Notes: generated from the sequence alone by a model not told the origin. Counted from the first letter of the stretch, positions 36,519-45,840 are shown. The stretch: 64,000 nucleotides of DNA from Rhodococcus triatomae BKS 15-14 (GCA_000341795.1 AODO01000014.1:172150-236149); one strand, 5' to 3'. A program made the numbers and translations.

Positions 36519-37060
36519 GACTTGTCCTCCTTGGTCCTCCCGGTGCCGGCAAGGGCACCCAGGCCGCGATTCTGTCCGAGAAGCTCGGCGTTCCGCACAT
36601 CTCGACGGGCGACCTGTTCCGCGCGAACATCGGGCAGCAGACGGCGCTGGGCCTCGAGGCGAAGAAGTACCTCGACGCGGGCAACCTCGTGCCCAGCGAG
36701 ATCACGAACAACATGGTGAAGGCCCGGGTCGCGGAGCCGGACGCCGCGAACGGGTTCCTCCTCGACGGATTCCCGCGGACGGTCGACCAGGCCGAGGCAC
36801 TGGAGAGCATCCTCGCCGGCCTGGGCGCCAAGCTCGACGGCGTCCTCGCGTTCGACGTCGACGACGAGGTCGTGGTGGAGCGCATGCTCGCCCGTGGCCG
36901 CGCGGACGACACCGAAGAGGTCATCCGCAACCGGATGCGGGTCTACCGCGAGGAGACCGCACCTCTGCTGGATCATTACAAGGGCAGCATCGTCACCGTC
37001 GACGCCGTCGGATCGGTCGACGAGGTCAACGCCCGCGCGCTCGCCGCGCTCGGCAGGTAA
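36515..37060 (+). CDS. adk: Adenylate kinase
   Basis: Converts ATP and AMP to two ADP. 181 aa, the short bacterial form without the zinc-binding lid. [10 protein letters not shown] is the P-loop at residues 7-16, followed by [20 protein letters not shown] and a lid of the [16 protein letters not shown] type. GTG 36,515 overlaps the secY stop (GTGA). The longer open frame within secY is spurious. Confidence 0.97.
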   Translation: MRLVLLGPPGAGKGTQAAILSEKLGVPHISTGDLFRANIGQQTALGLEAKKYLDAGNLVPSEITNNMVKARVAEPDAANGFLLDGFPRTVDQAEALESILAGLGAKLDGVLAFDVDDEVVVERMLARGRADDTEEVIRNRMRVYREETAPLLDHYKGSIVTVDAVGSVDEVNARALAALGR

Positions 37061-37071
37061 GAGGGTTCGTC

Positions 37072-37866
37072 GTGGGGTTTCGTCGCAAGAAGGTCGTTCC
37101 CTTCCGCACTGCCGGTGAGCTCGACGCGATGGCAGCGGCCGGGGCGATCGTCGGCGCGACCCTGGTGGCGGTCCGTGCCGCGGCCAAGCCCGGCGTGAGC
37201 ACACTCGAGCTCGACCGGCTCGCCGAGCAGACGATCCGAGATGCCGGCGCGGTCCCCTCGTTTCTCGGGTACCACGGGTTCACCGGGTCGATCTGCTCGT
37301 CCGTGAACGACCGCGTCGTGCACGGAATCCCATCCTCCGAGGACGTCCTCGCGGAGGGCGATCTGGTCTCGATCGACTGCGGTGCCATCCTCGACGGGTG
37401 GCACGGCGACTCGGCATGGACGTTCGGGGTGGGGGAGATCTCCGCAGCGGACGCCGATCTCAGCGAGGCCACCCGGCTGTCGATGGACGCGGGAATCGCG
37501 GCGATGCTGCCGGGCAACCGGCTCACCGACGTGTCCCACGCGATCGAGCAGGGGACGCTCGCGGCGCAGCGGACGCACGGTCGCGCGTACGGCATCGTCG
37601 ACGGGTACGGCGGTCACGGCATCGGCCGTGAGATGCACATGGATCCGTTCCTCGCGAACGAGGGTGCGCCCGGCAAGGGCCCGCAACTCGTCGTCGGATC
37701 GGTGCTCGCGATCGAGCCGATGCTCACCCTAGGCACGACGGACACGAAGATCCTGGCCGACGACTGGACGGTCGTCACCGTCGACGGTTCCCGCGCCGCG
37801 CACTGGGAGCACACGGTCGCGGTGACGGAGGACGGTCCGAGGATCCTGACGGTTCGGCCCGAGTGA
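37072..37866 (+). CDS. map: Methionine aminopeptidase type I
   Basis: Removes initiator Met from nascent proteins. 264 aa, pita-bread fold. The metal ligands are recognisable as Asp in SIDCGA, Asp in GDSAWTF, His in GYGGHGIG, Glu in IEPML and Glu in EHTVAV. The substrate His is in [15 protein letters not shown]. It lacks the N-terminal SH3-binding extension of the other mycobacterial MAP. GTG start after GAGGG, 11 bp past adk. Actinobacteria usually carry a second map elsewhere. Confidence 0.96.
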   Translation: MGFRRKKVVPFRTAGELDAMAAAGAIVGATLVAVRAAAKPGVSTLELDRLAEQTIRDAGAVPSFLGYHGFTGSICSSVNDRVVHGIPSSEDVLAEGDLVSIDCGAILDGWHGDSAWTFGVGEISAADADLSEATRLSMDAGIAAMLPGNRLTDVSHAIEQGTLAAQRTHGRAYGIVDGYGGHGIGREMHMDPFLANEGAPGKGPQLVVGSVLAIEPMLTLGTTDTKILADDWTVVTVDGSRAAHWEHTVAVTEDGPRILTVRPE

Positions 37867-37879
37867 GTCGAGAGTTCGA

Positions 37880-37915
37880 CGAGAACGGCCCCCGCGATTG
37901 CGGGGGCCGTTCTCG
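37880..37915. terminator. Bidirectional terminator between map and dtd
   Basis: Perfect 16-bp stem (37,880-37,895 with 37,900-37,915, loop GATT) between convergent genes, 13 bp after the map stop and 20 bp beyond the dtd stop. Confidence 0.9.
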
Positions 37916-37935
37916 CGTTCCGGGTCTCCGGATCG

Positions 37936-38367
37936 TCAGAGTTCCATCAGGACTGTGACGGGACCGTCGTTGACCGAGGCCACCCGCATGTGAGCCCCGA
38001 AATGGCCGGTGGCGACGTCCGCGCCGAGGTCACGCAGCGCATCGGCGAACGCGTCGACGAGCGGTTCGGCGACCGGGCGAGGTGCCGCGGCGGACCAGGA
38101 CGGTCTCCTGCTCTTCCGAGCGTCACCCAGGAGGGTGAACTGGCTGACCACGAGAATCGGCGCGCCGATGTCGCAGGCGGAACGTTCGTCGTCGAGGATG
38201 CGCATGCGCCAGATCTTCCCGGCCAGCGTCGCGGCGACCGTGGCGTCGTCCTCGTGGCCGACGCCGAGCAGTATCAGCAGCCCCTGGGACTCGGGGGAGA
38301 TGCGGGCGACGATCTCGCCGTCGACCTCCACGGTGGCCTCGGTCACTCGTTGTACGACCGCACGCAC
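37936..38367 (-). CDS. dtd: D-aminoacyl-tRNA deacylase
   Basis: Hydrolyses D-aminoacyl-tRNA, also glycyl-tRNA(Ala), to proofread chirality. 143 aa, the family length. Both signature motifs are present: SQFTLLGD and the cross-subunit NDGPVT (NxGPVT with the cis Gly-Pro). GTG 38,367 begins [18 protein letters not shown] as in homologues. The open frame upstream to 38,712 is not conserved. It is alone on the minus strand within the ribosomal region, convergent with map and divergent from infA. Confidence 0.95.
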   Translation of the reverse strand: MRAVVQRVTEATVEVDGEIVARISPESQGLLILLGVGHEDDATVAATLAGKIWRMRILDDERSACDIGAPILVVSQFTLLGDARKSRRPSWSAAAPRPVAEPLVDAFADALRDLGADVATGHFGAHMRVASVNDGPVTVLMEL

Positions 38368-38408
38368 GGTCCACGCCCCTTCTGTCGTGAGGAGGAGACA
38401 CGCCGCGT

Positions 38409-38437
38409 TTGGCCTGGTGGGCGAACTCCGGTAACAT
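38409..38437 (+). promoter_or_regulatory. Promoter of infA-rpmJ-rpsM region
   Basis: -35 TTGGCC (38,409-38,414), 17-bp spacer, -10 TAACAT (38,432-38,437). The spacer's last 13 bases, GGGCGAACTCCGG, are identical and identically placed in the S10 promoter. A leader of about 150 bases to infA carries nothing else I recognise. Confidence 0.7.
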
Positions 38438-38593
38438 GGACCAATGGTGCGTCCTGCGTGCCGGTCGTGTGCTGTTTCGGTCCCGCTTCCCGCGTCGTTC
38501 TCGGGAGCAATTCGACTCAGTCGCCGGCCGGTTCTCGATCGCGTCCGCACCACCGTAACGGAGAACGATGCCCACCAACGGATCGCGGAGGAT

Positions 38594-38815
38594 ATGGCTA
38601 AGAAAGACGGGGCCATCGAGGTCGAGGGACGAGTTGTCGAGCCGCTGCCCAATGCGATGTTTCGCATCGAGCTGGAAAACGGCCACAAGGTCCTCGCGCA
38701 CATCAGTGGCAAGATGCGGCAGCACTACATCCGCATCCTGCCGGAGGACCGGGTCGTCGTAGAGCTCTCGCCCTACGACCTGTCGCGCGGTCGCATCGTC
38801 TACCGGTACAAGTAG
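38594..38815 (+). CDS. infA: Translation initiation factor IF-1
   Basis: OB-fold factor that binds the 30S A site during initiation. 73 aa: [48 protein letters not shown] and the RGRIVYRYK end are essentially invariant in actinobacteria. ATG 38,594 is preceded by GGAGG at an unusually short distance (2 bp). The longer open frame upstream is non-conserved leader. rpmJ follows after 78 bp. Confidence 0.98.
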
Positions 38816-38893
38816 AAACTTCCCGGGCCACGCCTGGTCTGGGGAAAGTATGTCCACCGACCGGTGGGCGACACATCAGGAGATTAGACAGAC

Positions 38894-39007
38894 GTGAAGG
38901 TTCAGCCGAGCGTCAAGAAGATCTGCGAGAAGTGCAAGGTGATCCGCCGTAACGGTCGGGTCATGGTGATCTGCGAGAACCTGCGCCACAAGCAGCGTCA
39001 GGGCTGA
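38894..39007 (+). CDS. rpmJ: 50S ribosomal protein L36
   Basis: Smallest ribosomal protein, 37 aa, zinc-ribbon form: [19 protein letters not shown], then [15 protein letters not shown], with zinc ligands Cys11, Cys14, Cys27 and His32. GTG start. Its position between infA and rpsM is standard. A zinc-free paralogue may exist elsewhere in the genome, as is common. Confidence 0.97.
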   Translation: MKVQPSVKKICEKCKVIRRNGRVMVICENLRHKQRQG

Positions 39008-39115
39008 TCACCTCTTCTCGAGGATCTGCTTGGCAACAAGCACAGATGACCTTCCAGCACCAGCCGGTGTCCACGGCCACCCGACCTCCGGGTCGACAGG
39101 CAGGCACCGGTGTAC

Positions 39116-39135
39116 CCCCGGCACGGAGGCCGGGG
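39116..39135 (+). terminator. Hairpin between rpmJ and rpsM
   Basis: Seven-bp GC stem CCCCGGC/GCCGGGG with a 6-base loop in the 250-bp gap between rpmJ and rpsM. It could be a terminator or an attenuator. A TTGAAA -35-like box (39,150-39,155) follows but no good -10 is seen, so whether rpsM has its own promoter is open. The gap holds no other feature. Confidence 0.45.
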
Positions 39136-39257
39136 CCCCACTGAGTTAGTTGAAAGACGTATCGCGTCCGGATCCGGTCGGTTGCACCGACGGCCGGACA
39201 CGATGGCACAGGGGACGGACTGGGAGCAGACCTCCGCACACCGAAAAGGAATGCCTC

Positions 39258-39629
39258 ATGGCACGACTCATGGGTGTCGATCTTCCCCGCGAAAAGCGGA
39301 TGGAGATCGCACTGACCTACATCTACGGCGTTGGCCGTACCCGCTCGAAGGAGATCCTCGCGGCAACCGGCGTCAGCCCGGACCTGCGCAGCAAGGACCT
39401 GAGCGACGACGACCTGACCACGCTTCGTGACTACATCGAGCGGTCGGAGCTCAAGGTCGAGGGCGACCTGCGCCGCGAGGTGCAGGCCGACATTCGGCGC
39501 AAGATCGAGATCGGCTGCTACCAGGGCCTGCGCCACCGTCGTGGTCTGCCCGTGCGTGGACAGCGCACCAAGACCAACGCGCGCACCCGTAAGGGCCCGA
39601 AGCGCACCGTCGCAGGGAAGAAGAAGTAA
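39258..39629 (+). CDS. rpsM: 30S ribosomal protein S13
   Basis: S13, 123 aa, bridges to the 50S and contacts P-site t[33 protein letters not shown] and [28 protein letters not shown] are diagnostic. ATG 39,258 is the conserved start, with AAAGGA upstream. Its stop overlaps rpsK by one base. Confidence 0.98.
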   Translation: MARLMGVDLPREKRMEIALTYIYGVGRTRSKEILAATGVSPDLRSKDLSDDDLTTLRDYIERSELKVEGDLRREVQADIRRKIEIGCYQGLRHRRGLPVRGQRTKTNARTRKGPKRTVAGKKK

Positions 39630-40042
39630 TGCCTCCGAAGTCACGTAGCACCGGTCCGAAGAAGACCCAGAAGGCGCGTCGCAGGGACAAGAAGAACGTC
39701 CCGCACGGTGCCGCTCACATCAAGAGCACCTTCAACAACACGATCGTGTCCATCACGGACCCGGCAGGCAACGTCATCTCGTGGGCGTCGTCGGGCCACG
39801 TGGGCTTCAAGGGCTCGCGTAAGTCCACCCCGTTCGCCGCGCAGCTCGCTGCCGAGAACGCTGCCCGCAAGGCGCAGGAACACGGCGTGAAGAAGGTCGA
39901 CGTCTTCGTCAAGGGCCCCGGCTCGGGACGCGAGACCGCGATCCGCTCGCTGCAGGCTGCAGGCCTCGAGGTCGGCACCATCTCCGATGTCACTCCTCAG
40001 CCGCACAACGGCTGCCGTCCGCCCAAGCGGCGTCGGGTCTAG
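39629..40042 (+). CDS. rpsK: 30S ribosomal protein S11
   Basis: S11, 137 aa, in the 30S platform near the E site. [46 protein letters not shown] and the C-terminal [18 protein letters not shown] are invariant. A basic N-terminal tail precedes the fold. ATG shares one base with the rpsM stop. Confidence 0.98.
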   Translation: MPPKSRSTGPKKTQKARRRDKKNVPHGAAHIKSTFNNTIVSITDPAGNVISWASSGHVGFKGSRKSTPFAAQLAAENAARKAQEHGVKKVDVFVKGPGSGRETAIRSLQAAGLEVGTISDVTPQPHNGCRPPKRRRV

Positions 40043-40062
40043 CGGGAAGGAAGGTTTAGAAA

Positions 40063-40668
40063 ATGGCACGTTATACCGGACCCATCACCCGCAAGTCGCG
40101 TCGTCTGCGCGTCGACCTCGTTGGAGGCGACCAGGCGTTCGAGCGTCGCCCCTACCCGCCGGGCCAGCACGGCCGCGCGCGGATCAAGGAGAGCGAGTAC
40201 CTGCTCCAGCTGCAGGAGAAGCAGAAGGCCCGCTTCACCTACGGCGTCATGGAGAAGCAGTTCGTCCGCTACTACAAGGAAGCGGTGCGTCGCCCGGGCA
40301 AGACCGGTGAGAACCTGCTCCGCATCCTCGAGACCCGCCTCGACAACGTCGTGTACCGCGCCGGCCTGGCCCGTACCCGTCGTCAGGCTCGTCAGCTCGT
40401 GACCCACGGTCACCTTCTCGTGAACAACAAGAAGGTCGACATCCCGAGCTACCGCGTCTCCCAGTACGACATCATCGATGTCCGCGAGAAGTCGCTGAGC
40501 ACGCTGCCTTTCCAGGTTGCGCGTGAGACGGTCGGCGAGCGCCCGGTTCCCGGGTGGCTGCAGGTCGTCCCCGGTCGCCTTCGTGTCCTGGTCCACCAGG
40601 AGCCCGAGCGCGCGCAGATCGACGTCCCGCTGCAGGAGCAGCTGATCGTCGAGCTGTACTCGAAGTAA
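40063..40668 (+). CDS. rpsD: 30S ribosomal protein S4
   Basis: S4, 201 aa, a primary assembly protein and fidelity factor. It has RPYPPGQHGRARIKESEYLLQLQEKQKARFTYGVMEKQF and an S4-type RNA-binding domain (RLDNVVYRAGLARTRRQARQLVTHGHLLVNNKKVDIPSYRV). This is the zinc-free form, with no N-terminal cysteine cluster. 20 bp after rpsK. Confidence 0.98.
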   Translation: MARYTGPITRKSRRLRVDLVGGDQAFERRPYPPGQHGRARIKESEYLLQLQEKQKARFTYGVMEKQFVRYYKEAVRRPGKTGENLLRILETRLDNVVYRAGLARTRRQARQLVTHGHLLVNNKKVDIPSYRVSQYDIIDVREKSLSTLPFQVARETVGERPVPGWLQVVPGRLRVLVHQEPERAQIDVPLQEQLIVELYSK

Positions 40669-40678
40669 AGCCTTTTCG

Positions 40679-40727
40679 GCTCGTGCGCGGTGTGTGTGTC
40701 GTCGAGACCCACAGACCGCGCACGAGC
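40679..40727 (+). other. Long-stem hairpin between rpsD and rpoA
   Basis: Perfect 13-bp arms (40,679-40,691 with 40,715-40,727) around a 23-base loop, 11 bp after rpsD. No promoter is evident between it and rpoA, so it may be an attenuator or processing site that sets the ratio of r-proteins to RNA polymerase alpha. Confidence 0.5.
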
Positions 40728-40787
40728 GCCGGAGGCGCCGTCCAACTGGGCGTCAAATAGCGGACGCCCGTACAGGAGGAAATCCAC

Positions 40788-41852
40788 ATGCTCATTTCGC
40801 AGCGACCCACACTGACCGAAGAGGTCATCGCTGACAACCGCTCGAAGTTCACCATCGAGCCCCTTGAGCCCGGCTTCGGGTACACCCTCGGCAACTCGCT
40901 TCGCCGCACCCTGCTGTCGTCGATCCCCGGCGCTGCTGTCACCAGCATCCGCATCGACGGCGTCCTGCACGAGTTCACCACCGTCCCCGGTGTGAAGGAA
41001 GACGTCACCGACATCATCCTGAACCTCAAGGGCCTCGTCGTGAGCTCCGAAGAGGACGAGCCGGTCACCATGTACGTCCGCAAGCAGGGCCCCGGTGCCG
41101 TGACTGCAGGCGACATCGTGCCTCCGGCCGGCGTCACGGTGAACAACCCGGATCTGCACATCGCCACCCTGAACGACAAGGGCAAGCTGGAGATCGAGCT
41201 CGTCGTCGAGCGCGGTCGCGGCTACGTCCCCGCCGTCCAGAACAAGGCGTCCGGAGCCGAGATCGGCCGTATCCCGGTCGACTCGATCTACTCGCCGGTC
41301 CTCAAGGTCACCTACAAGGTGGAGGCGACCCGTGTCGAGCAGCGAACCGACTTCGACAAGCTGATCCTCGACGTGGAGACCAAGAACTCCATCACCGCGC
41401 GGGACGCGCTCGCCTCGGCGGGCAAGACCCTGGTTGAGCTCTTCGGCCTGGCCCGTGAGCTGAACGTCGAAGCAGAAGGCATCGAGATCGGACCCTCGCC
41501 CGCCGAGGCCGATCACATCGCGTCCTTCGGGCTGCCGATCGAGGATCTGGACCTGACGGTCCGGTCCTACAACTGCCTCAAGCGCGAGGGTGTTCACACC
41601 GTCGGCGAGCTGGTCGGTCGCACCGAGTCCGATCTGCTCGACATCCGCAACTTCGGTCAGAAGTCCATCGACGAGGTCAAGGTCAAGCTGCACTCGCTCG
41701 GCCTGTCCCTCAAGGACAGCCCGGCCTCGTTCGATCCGTCCACGGTCGCCGGCTACGACGCCGCCACCGGGACCTGGAGCGACACCGACACCGGTGCCTT
41801 CAACGAGGGCGACGGCAACGACCAGGACTACGCCGAGACCGAGCAGCTGTAA
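40788..41852 (+). CDS. rpoA: DNA-directed RNA polymerase subunit alpha
   Basis: Alpha subunit, 354 aa. The N-terminal domain (to about residue 230) dimerises and scaffolds beta and beta-prime, with [32 protein letters not shown] linker follows, then the C-terminal domain (ca. 245-320: [26 protein letters not shown] and [16 protein letters not shown]) that binds UP elements and activators. An acidic tail ends DYAETEQL as in related rhodococci. AGGAGGAAAT lies before ATG 40,788. Confidence 0.98.
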   Translation: MLISQRPTLTEEVIADNRSKFTIEPLEPGFGYTLGNSLRRTLLSSIPGAAVTSIRIDGVLHEFTTVPGVKEDVTDIILNLKGLVVSSEEDEPVTMYVRKQGPGAVTAGDIVPPAGVTVNNPDLHIATLNDKGKLEIELVVERGRGYVPAVQNKASGAEIGRIPVDSIYSPVLKVTYKVEATRVEQRTDFDKLILDVETKNSITARDALASAGKTLVELFGLARELNVEAEGIEIGPSPAEADHIASFGLPIEDLDLTVRSYNCLKREGVHTVGELVGRTESDLLDIRNFGQKSIDEVKVKLHSLGLSLKDSPASFDPSTVAGYDAATGTWSDTDTGAFNEGDGNDQDYAETEQL

Positions 41853-41885
41853 CCAGCTCACTGGGTCCTTACTAGGAGATTCATC

Positions 41886-42431
41886 ATGCCCAAGCCCAAG
41901 AAGGGTGCCCGCTTCGGCGGGTCGGCTTCGCACCAGAAGGCGATCTTCGCCAACCTGGCCACCGCGCTCTTCGAGCACGGTCGCATCACCACCACGGAGG
42001 CCAAGGCCAAGGCCCTGCGTCCGTACGCCGAGAAGATCGTGACCAAGGCCAAGGGTGGCACCCTCGCCGACCGTCGCGAGGTCCTCAAGGTCATCCGCAA
42101 CAAGGATGTAGTGCACACCCTGTTCGCGGAGATCGGTCCGTTCTACGCGGAGCGCGACGGCGGATACACCCGCATCATCAAGACCGTCCCCCGCAAGGGT
42201 GACAACGCTCCGATGGCGATCATCGAGCTCGTCAAGGAGCAGACGGTCACCTCCGAGGCCAACCGCGCGCGCCGCGTCCAGGCTTCGCAGGATGCCAAGG
42301 CGGAGAACGTCGTCGAGGCCGTCGAGGCCGAGGCGACCGACGCCGAGGTCGAGAACGCCGACGCCGTCGTGGAGGGTCTCGAGAACGAGACCGCCACCGC
42401 TGCGGACGCCGACGAGGCCAAGAAGGACTGA
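41886..42431 (+). CDS. rplQ: 50S ribosomal protein L17
   Basis: L17, 181 aa. The conserved core (residues 1-120) opens [34 protein letters not shown]. An acidic Ala/Glu/Asp-rich tail of about 55 residues follows, as in other actinobacteria. TAGGAG precedes the ATG. Its last codons, GCCAAGAAGGAC, supply the ribosome binding site of truA. Confidence 0.97.
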   Translation: MPKPKKGARFGGSASHQKAIFANLATALFEHGRITTTEAKAKALRPYAEKIVTKAKGGTLADRREVLKVIRNKDVVHTLFAEIGPFYAERDGGYTRIIKTVPRKGDNAPMAIIELVKEQTVTSEANRARRVQASQDAKAENVVEAVEAEATDAEVENADAVVEGLENETATAADADEAKKD

Positions 42432-42433
42432 CG

Positions 42434-43354
42434 CTGAACGCGACAGCTTCCGCGAACGAACCCGCCGCTCCCATCCGGGACGGCGGGTTCGTTCGCTTCC
42501 GACTCGACATCTCCTACGACGGCACGGACTTCTCCGGCTGGGCCCGGCAACCTGGCCTGCGCACGGTGTGCGGCGTCCTCGAAGAGGCGATCTCGACGGT
42601 GCTGCGGCAGCCCGTACAGCTGACCGTCGCCGGACGGACCGATGCCGGTGTGCACGCGAGTGGCCAGGTCGCGCACTGTGACATCGGGTCGCGCCGCGAC
42701 GGCGACCTGTCGGAGCATCTCGACGACCCCGACCGCCTCGTGCGCCGGCTCGCCCGGTTCCTGCCGCCGGATGTACGGGTGACGGCCATCGGACCTGTCC
42801 CCGCCGAGTTCGACGCCCGGTTCTCGGCGATCCGGCGACACTACGAGTACCGGATCACGACGGCGCGGTACGGGGCCGAACCGCTCCGCGCGCGCGACAC
42901 CGTGTCCGTCCCCAAGAAGCTCGACCTGGACGCGATGCGGGCCGCGTCGCACGCACTGCTCGGCCTGCACGACTTCGCCGCCTTCTGCCGGCGACGTGAG
43001 GGCGCGACCACGGTGCGCGACCTGCAGCGATTCGACTGGGTGCGATCCGACGAGAACTCCGTCCGATCGGCTGGTTCCGGCGGCGAGATCCTCACCGCGT
43101 TCGTGAGTGCGGACGCGTTCTGCTGGTCGATGGTGCGCAGTCTCGTCGGCGCGGTCCTCGCGGTCGGGGAGGGTCGGCGCACCGTGGACTGGACGGCCTC
43201 GCTGCTGCAGGAGCGGGAACGCTCGAGCTCCGTGCTCGTCGCTCCGGCGCACGGATTGAGTCTGGTGCGCGTCGACTATCCCGCGAACGAGGACCTGGCG
43301 TCGCGCAACGCCGAAACCCGCGAGGTTCGGGCGTTGCCGGACGGTTGCTGCTGA
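42434..43354 (+). CDS. truA: tRNA pseudouridine synthase A, apparent CTG start
   Basis: Makes pseudouridine at positions 38-40 of tRNA anticodon arms. It has the N-terminal [18 protein letters not shown] motif, catalytic Asp in [16 protein letters not shown], and [14 protein letters not shown] C-terminal segment ([18 protein letters not shown]). The first GTG in frame (42,566) would delete the YDGTDFSGW motif. Between the upstream region and that motif there is no ATG, GTG or TTG in frame. CTG 42,434 lies 6 bp after GAAGGA and two bases past the rplQ stop, giving 306 aa, close to the 297 aa I recall for the M. tuberculosis enzyme. CTG is therefore the most likely start. Cotranscribed with rplQ. 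Confidence 0.93.
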   Translation: MNATASANEPAAPIRDGGFVRFRLDISYDGTDFSGWARQPGLRTVCGVLEEAISTVLRQPVQLTVAGRTDAGVHASGQVAHCDIGSRRDGDLSEHLDDPDRLVRRLARFLPPDVRVTAIGPVPAEFDARFSAIRRHYEYRITTARYGAEPLRARDTVSVPKKLDLDAMRAASHALLGLHDFAAFCRRREGATTVRDLQRFDWVRSDENSVRSAGSGGEILTAFVSADAFCWSMVRSLVGAVLAVGEGRRTVDWTASLLQERERSSSVLVAPAHGLSLVRVDYPANEDLASRNAETREVRALPDGCC

Positions 43355-43382
43355 CGGCGTCGCGGGGTCGGGTGGCCGGGGA

Positions 43383-43784
43383 TCACCGGGTGTCCGTGAT
43401 GACCGTCATGACAACCGTCTCGGCGTTGTGTCGGGCCACCGACTTCGTGAGTCGGACACGGACGACCTCCCCGCTCTTGCGGACCAGTTCGCACTCGCCC
43501 GACATGCCGAGCCGCTCGCCCGCGACCAACTCCGCCTGTGCGCGGTGGTAGTCGGCGAGTTGCTGCGGATGCACGAACTCCCGGGGCCCGAGCAGACGGG
43601 CCTCCGGGAGCGTGTAGCCGAGGAATTCGGCGAAGGCGCGGTTCACGTCGACGACGTGGTCCCCGTCGGTGTGCATGATCACCGGCAGGTCGACGTTCTG
43701 GAGAAGCGCGCGATAGTGCGCACCACCGACACCGCTGACATGTCTGGACACCGGGTGTCTCGAACCTGCGTGACTCGTTTTCAT
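43383..43784 (-). CDS. Single-domain PAS protein
   Basis: Small sensory protein, 133 aa, made of about 20 leader residues and one PAS domain: HYRALLQNVDLPVIMHTDGDHVVDVNRAFAEFLGYTLPEARLLGPREFVHPQ, then SGECELVRKSGEVVRVRLTKS. There is no output domain or membrane span, so it must signal through a partner. PAS domains of this LGY/VHP type occur in many sensor kinases and diguanylate cyclases. ATG 43,784 has GGGAGG five bases upstream and is preferred over GTG 43,814. Convergent with truA, 28 bp apart. Ligand unknown. Confidence 0.78.
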   Translation of the reverse strand: MKTSHAGSRHPVSRHVSGVGGAHYRALLQNVDLPVIMHTDGDHVVDVNRAFAEFLGYTLPEARLLGPREFVHPQQLADYHRAQAELVAGERLGMSGECELVRKSGEVVRVRLTKSVARHNAETVVMTVITDTR

Positions 43785-43888
43785 CGCGACCTCCCGACTG
43801 GCCTGCGTCTGCACTCAGCTTGCGTCTATGTGACAGTTCCATAACGCTTTGCGCAATGTGATTGCAAACACAGTCGGATTCGGTCGGG

Positions 43889-45031
43889 TCAGCCGGCGAG
43901 CGACCGGGCGATGACGAGTCGCTGAATCTGGTTGGTGCCCTCGAAGATCTGGGTGATCTTCGCCTCGCGCATGTACCGCTCGACAGGGAAGTCCTGGGTG
44001 TAGCCGTAACCGCCGAACACCTGGACCGCGTCGGTGGTCACCTTCATCGCGGCGTCGGTGGCCACCAGCTTGGCGACCGAGGCCTGTCGGGAGTAGGGGA
44101 GTCCGGCGTCTCGGCGCCGCGCGGCGTCGAGGTAGGTGGCGCGCGCCGAGTCGACCGCCGCGGCCATGTCGGCGAGCACGAATCCGAGACCCTGGTGGTC
44201 GATGATCCGCTTGCCGAACGCCTTGCGTTCCTTGGCGTAGGCGACGGCGTCGTCGAGGGCGCCCTGGGCAAGGCCGACGGCGACCGCGGCGATGCCGAGA
44301 CGGCCGGAGTCGAGTGCGCTGAAGGCGATCGGGAGGCCCTGGCCCGGCTTGCCGATCATCCGTTCGGCCGGTACGAATGCGTCGTCGTAGTGCGCCGACG
44401 TGGTGGGCACGGCCCGCAGGCCCATCTTCTCCTCGGGCTTGCCGAAGCTCAGGCCCTCGGTGTCGGAGTCCACGAAGAAGCAGGAGATCCCACGGGATCC
44501 GGCCTCGCCCGTGCGGGCGAAGAGGGTGTAGAAGTCGGCACGTCCACCGTTGGTGATCCATGCCTTCGACCCGGTGATCCGGTAGCCGCCCTCGGTCTCG
44601 GTGGCCTTGCACGACAGTGCCGCGGCATCCGATCCGGCCTGCGCCTCGGACAGGCTGTAGGCGCCGATCGTGTTGCCGCCCAGCATGTCCGGCAGCCACT
44701 TCGCCTTCTGCTCGTCGGTTCCGTGCGTGGCCATGGCGAAGCAGGACAGGCTGTGCACGCTCGTCGCGACCGCGACGGCAGCCCACCGCGCCCCGAGTTC
44801 CTCGAGTACCTGCAGGTACACCTCGTACGGCTGGTTGCCGCCGCCGTACTCCTCGGGGTACGGCAGGCTCAGCAGCCCGGCTGCTCCGAGTGCGGGGAAC
44901 ACGTCGTCGGGGAGGGTCTCGGTCTTCTCGCACTCCGCGACGCGGGGCGCGAGCACCTTGTCGGCGACGTCTCGGGTCAGCTCGATCAGGTCGTGTGCTT
45001 CCTGGGTCGGCAGCAGTCGTTCGACGGGCAC
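43889..45031 (-). CDS. Acyl-CoA dehydrogenase
   Basis: FAD-dependent alpha,beta-desaturation of acyl-CoA, 380 aa. The N-terminal helical domain leads into LSEAQAGSDAAALSCKA and KAWITNGGRADFYTLFARTG (flavin contacts). The catalytic Glu is in REAKITQIFEGTNQIQR near the C-terminus, placed as in short-chain enzymes. GTG 45,031 follows GAAGGAGA. The frame stays open far upstream, but that part is a shadow of the TetR gene. Divergent from a TetR gene 57 bp away, which probably represses it. Chain-length preference cannot be read from sequence. Confidence 0.9.
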   Translation of the reverse strand: MPVERLLPTQEAHDLIELTRDVADKVLAPRVAECEKTETLPDDVFPALGAAGLLSLPYPEEYGGGNQPYEVYLQVLEELGARWAAVAVATSVHSLSCFAMATHGTDEQKAKWLPDMLGGNTIGAYSLSEAQAGSDAAALSCKATETEGGYRITGSKAWITNGGRADFYTLFARTGEAGSRGISCFFVDSDTEGLSFGKPEEKMGLRAVPTTSAHYDDAFVPAERMIGKPGQGLPIAFSALDSGRLGIAAVAVGLAQGALDDAVAYAKERKAFGKRIIDHQGLGFVLADMAAAVDSARATYLDAARRRDAGLPYSRQASVAKLVATDAAMKVTTDAVQVFGGYGYTQDFPVERYMREAKITQIFEGTNQIQRLVIARSLAG

Positions 45032-45055
45032 GGGGTCTCCTTCGGTCGCTATCGA

Positions 45056-45077
45056 TACTGGGAACGATACTCCAGTA
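45056..45077. promoter_or_regulatory. Candidate TetR operator TACTGG-N10-CCAGTA
   Basis: Perfect 6-bp inverted arms with a 10-bp spacer in the 57-bp gap between the divergent acyl-CoA dehydrogenase and TetR genes. Overlapping direct repeats CGATACT occur at 45,053 and 45,065. It is the only symmetrical site in the gap, so autoregulation and co-repression are likely. Confidence 0.55.
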
Positions 45078-45088
45078 CAGTTCTTGGT

Positions 45089-45664
45089 ATGGCAACCCAG
45101 GTTCGTGGCGCGGCGAGGCGCGCCCAGCTGCTCGACCAGCTCGTCGAACTCCTGCTGGCCGAGGGCTTCGCGCATCTGACCCTCGACGAGATCGCCGGAC
45201 GCCTGCGCTGCTCCAAATCCACGCTCTACGCACTCGCATCCAGCAAGGAGCAACTGGTCCGGGCGGCCACCGTGCACTTCTTCCGGGCGGCGACCGAGAG
45301 GGTCGAGCAGGCTCTCGCCGATGCGACGGGGGCGCACGCGCGGATCAGGGCCTACCTCGAGGCTGTCGGCGAGCAGTTGCGGCCGGCATCCCGCCAGTTC
45401 ATGACCGACCTCGCGGAGAGCGACTCCGCGCGGCCGGTGTACGAGCGGAACACCGAGATCGCGGCCGCGCGGGTCCGGGACCTCATCACCGAAGGGGTCG
45501 ATGCGGGCGAGTTCCGCGACGTCCATGCAGCCTTCGTCGCCGACGTCACCACCGCGACGATGGTGCGAATCCAGCGCAGGCAGGTGGCGGAGGCGACGGG
45601 TCTCGACGACGCCCGGGCCTACCGGGAACTCGCCGCCCTCGTCACGACCGGCCTGGCGACCTGA
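45089..45664 (+). CDS. TetR family transcriptional regulator
   Basis: 191 aa. The N-terminal helix-turn-helix reads LAEGFAHLTLDEIAGRLRCSKSTLYALASSKEQLVRAAT, unmistakable TetR. The C-terminal ligand domain (from about residue 60) is all-helical and matches the type with a YERNTEIAAARVRDLITEGVDAGEF segment. Its inducer is probably an acyl-CoA, judged from the divergent dehydrogenase. ATG 45,089 is the start, and earlier in-frame sequence belongs to the opposite strand's gene. Confidence 0.9.
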   Translation: MATQVRGAARRAQLLDQLVELLLAEGFAHLTLDEIAGRLRCSKSTLYALASSKEQLVRAATVHFFRAATERVEQALADATGAHARIRAYLEAVGEQLRPASRQFMTDLAESDSARPVYERNTEIAAARVRDLITEGVDAGEFRDVHAAFVADVTTATMVRIQRRQVAEATGLDDARAYRELAALVTTGLAT

Positions 45665-45840
45665 CCGCTCGCCACCTCGGCCGCAATGAGCTGCGACGAC
45701 GATCTGAACAACCGTCTGGGACAAATCGTCGTTTCGATCACGGATCGGCAACGTACTGGCTAAAGTAAGGCCACTTTGCGCGCGTGTGACCGCGCGCATC
45801 CGTAGCCGCGAGCACGCGGTCGGTCCGTGAGGGGGAACTT
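45665..45840 (+). promoter_or_regulatory. Intergenic region upstream of the Ig-like gene cluster
   Basis: It holds a possible -10 box TAAAGT (45,761-45,766) and an 8-bp GC hairpin (45,777-45,798) in the presumed leader. GGGGGA just before GTG 45,841 is the ribosome binding site. No gene is seen. Confidence 0.35.

Noticed and set aside
40449..42116. 555-aa minus-strand open frame across rpsD-rpoA-rplQ
   Set aside because: It is the reverse complement of three certain genes with repetitive, implausible composition.
43862..45088. Plus-strand open frame extending the TetR protein to 600 aa
   Set aside because: It is the antisense of the acyl-CoA dehydrogenase. The helix-turn-helix starts right after ATG 45,089.
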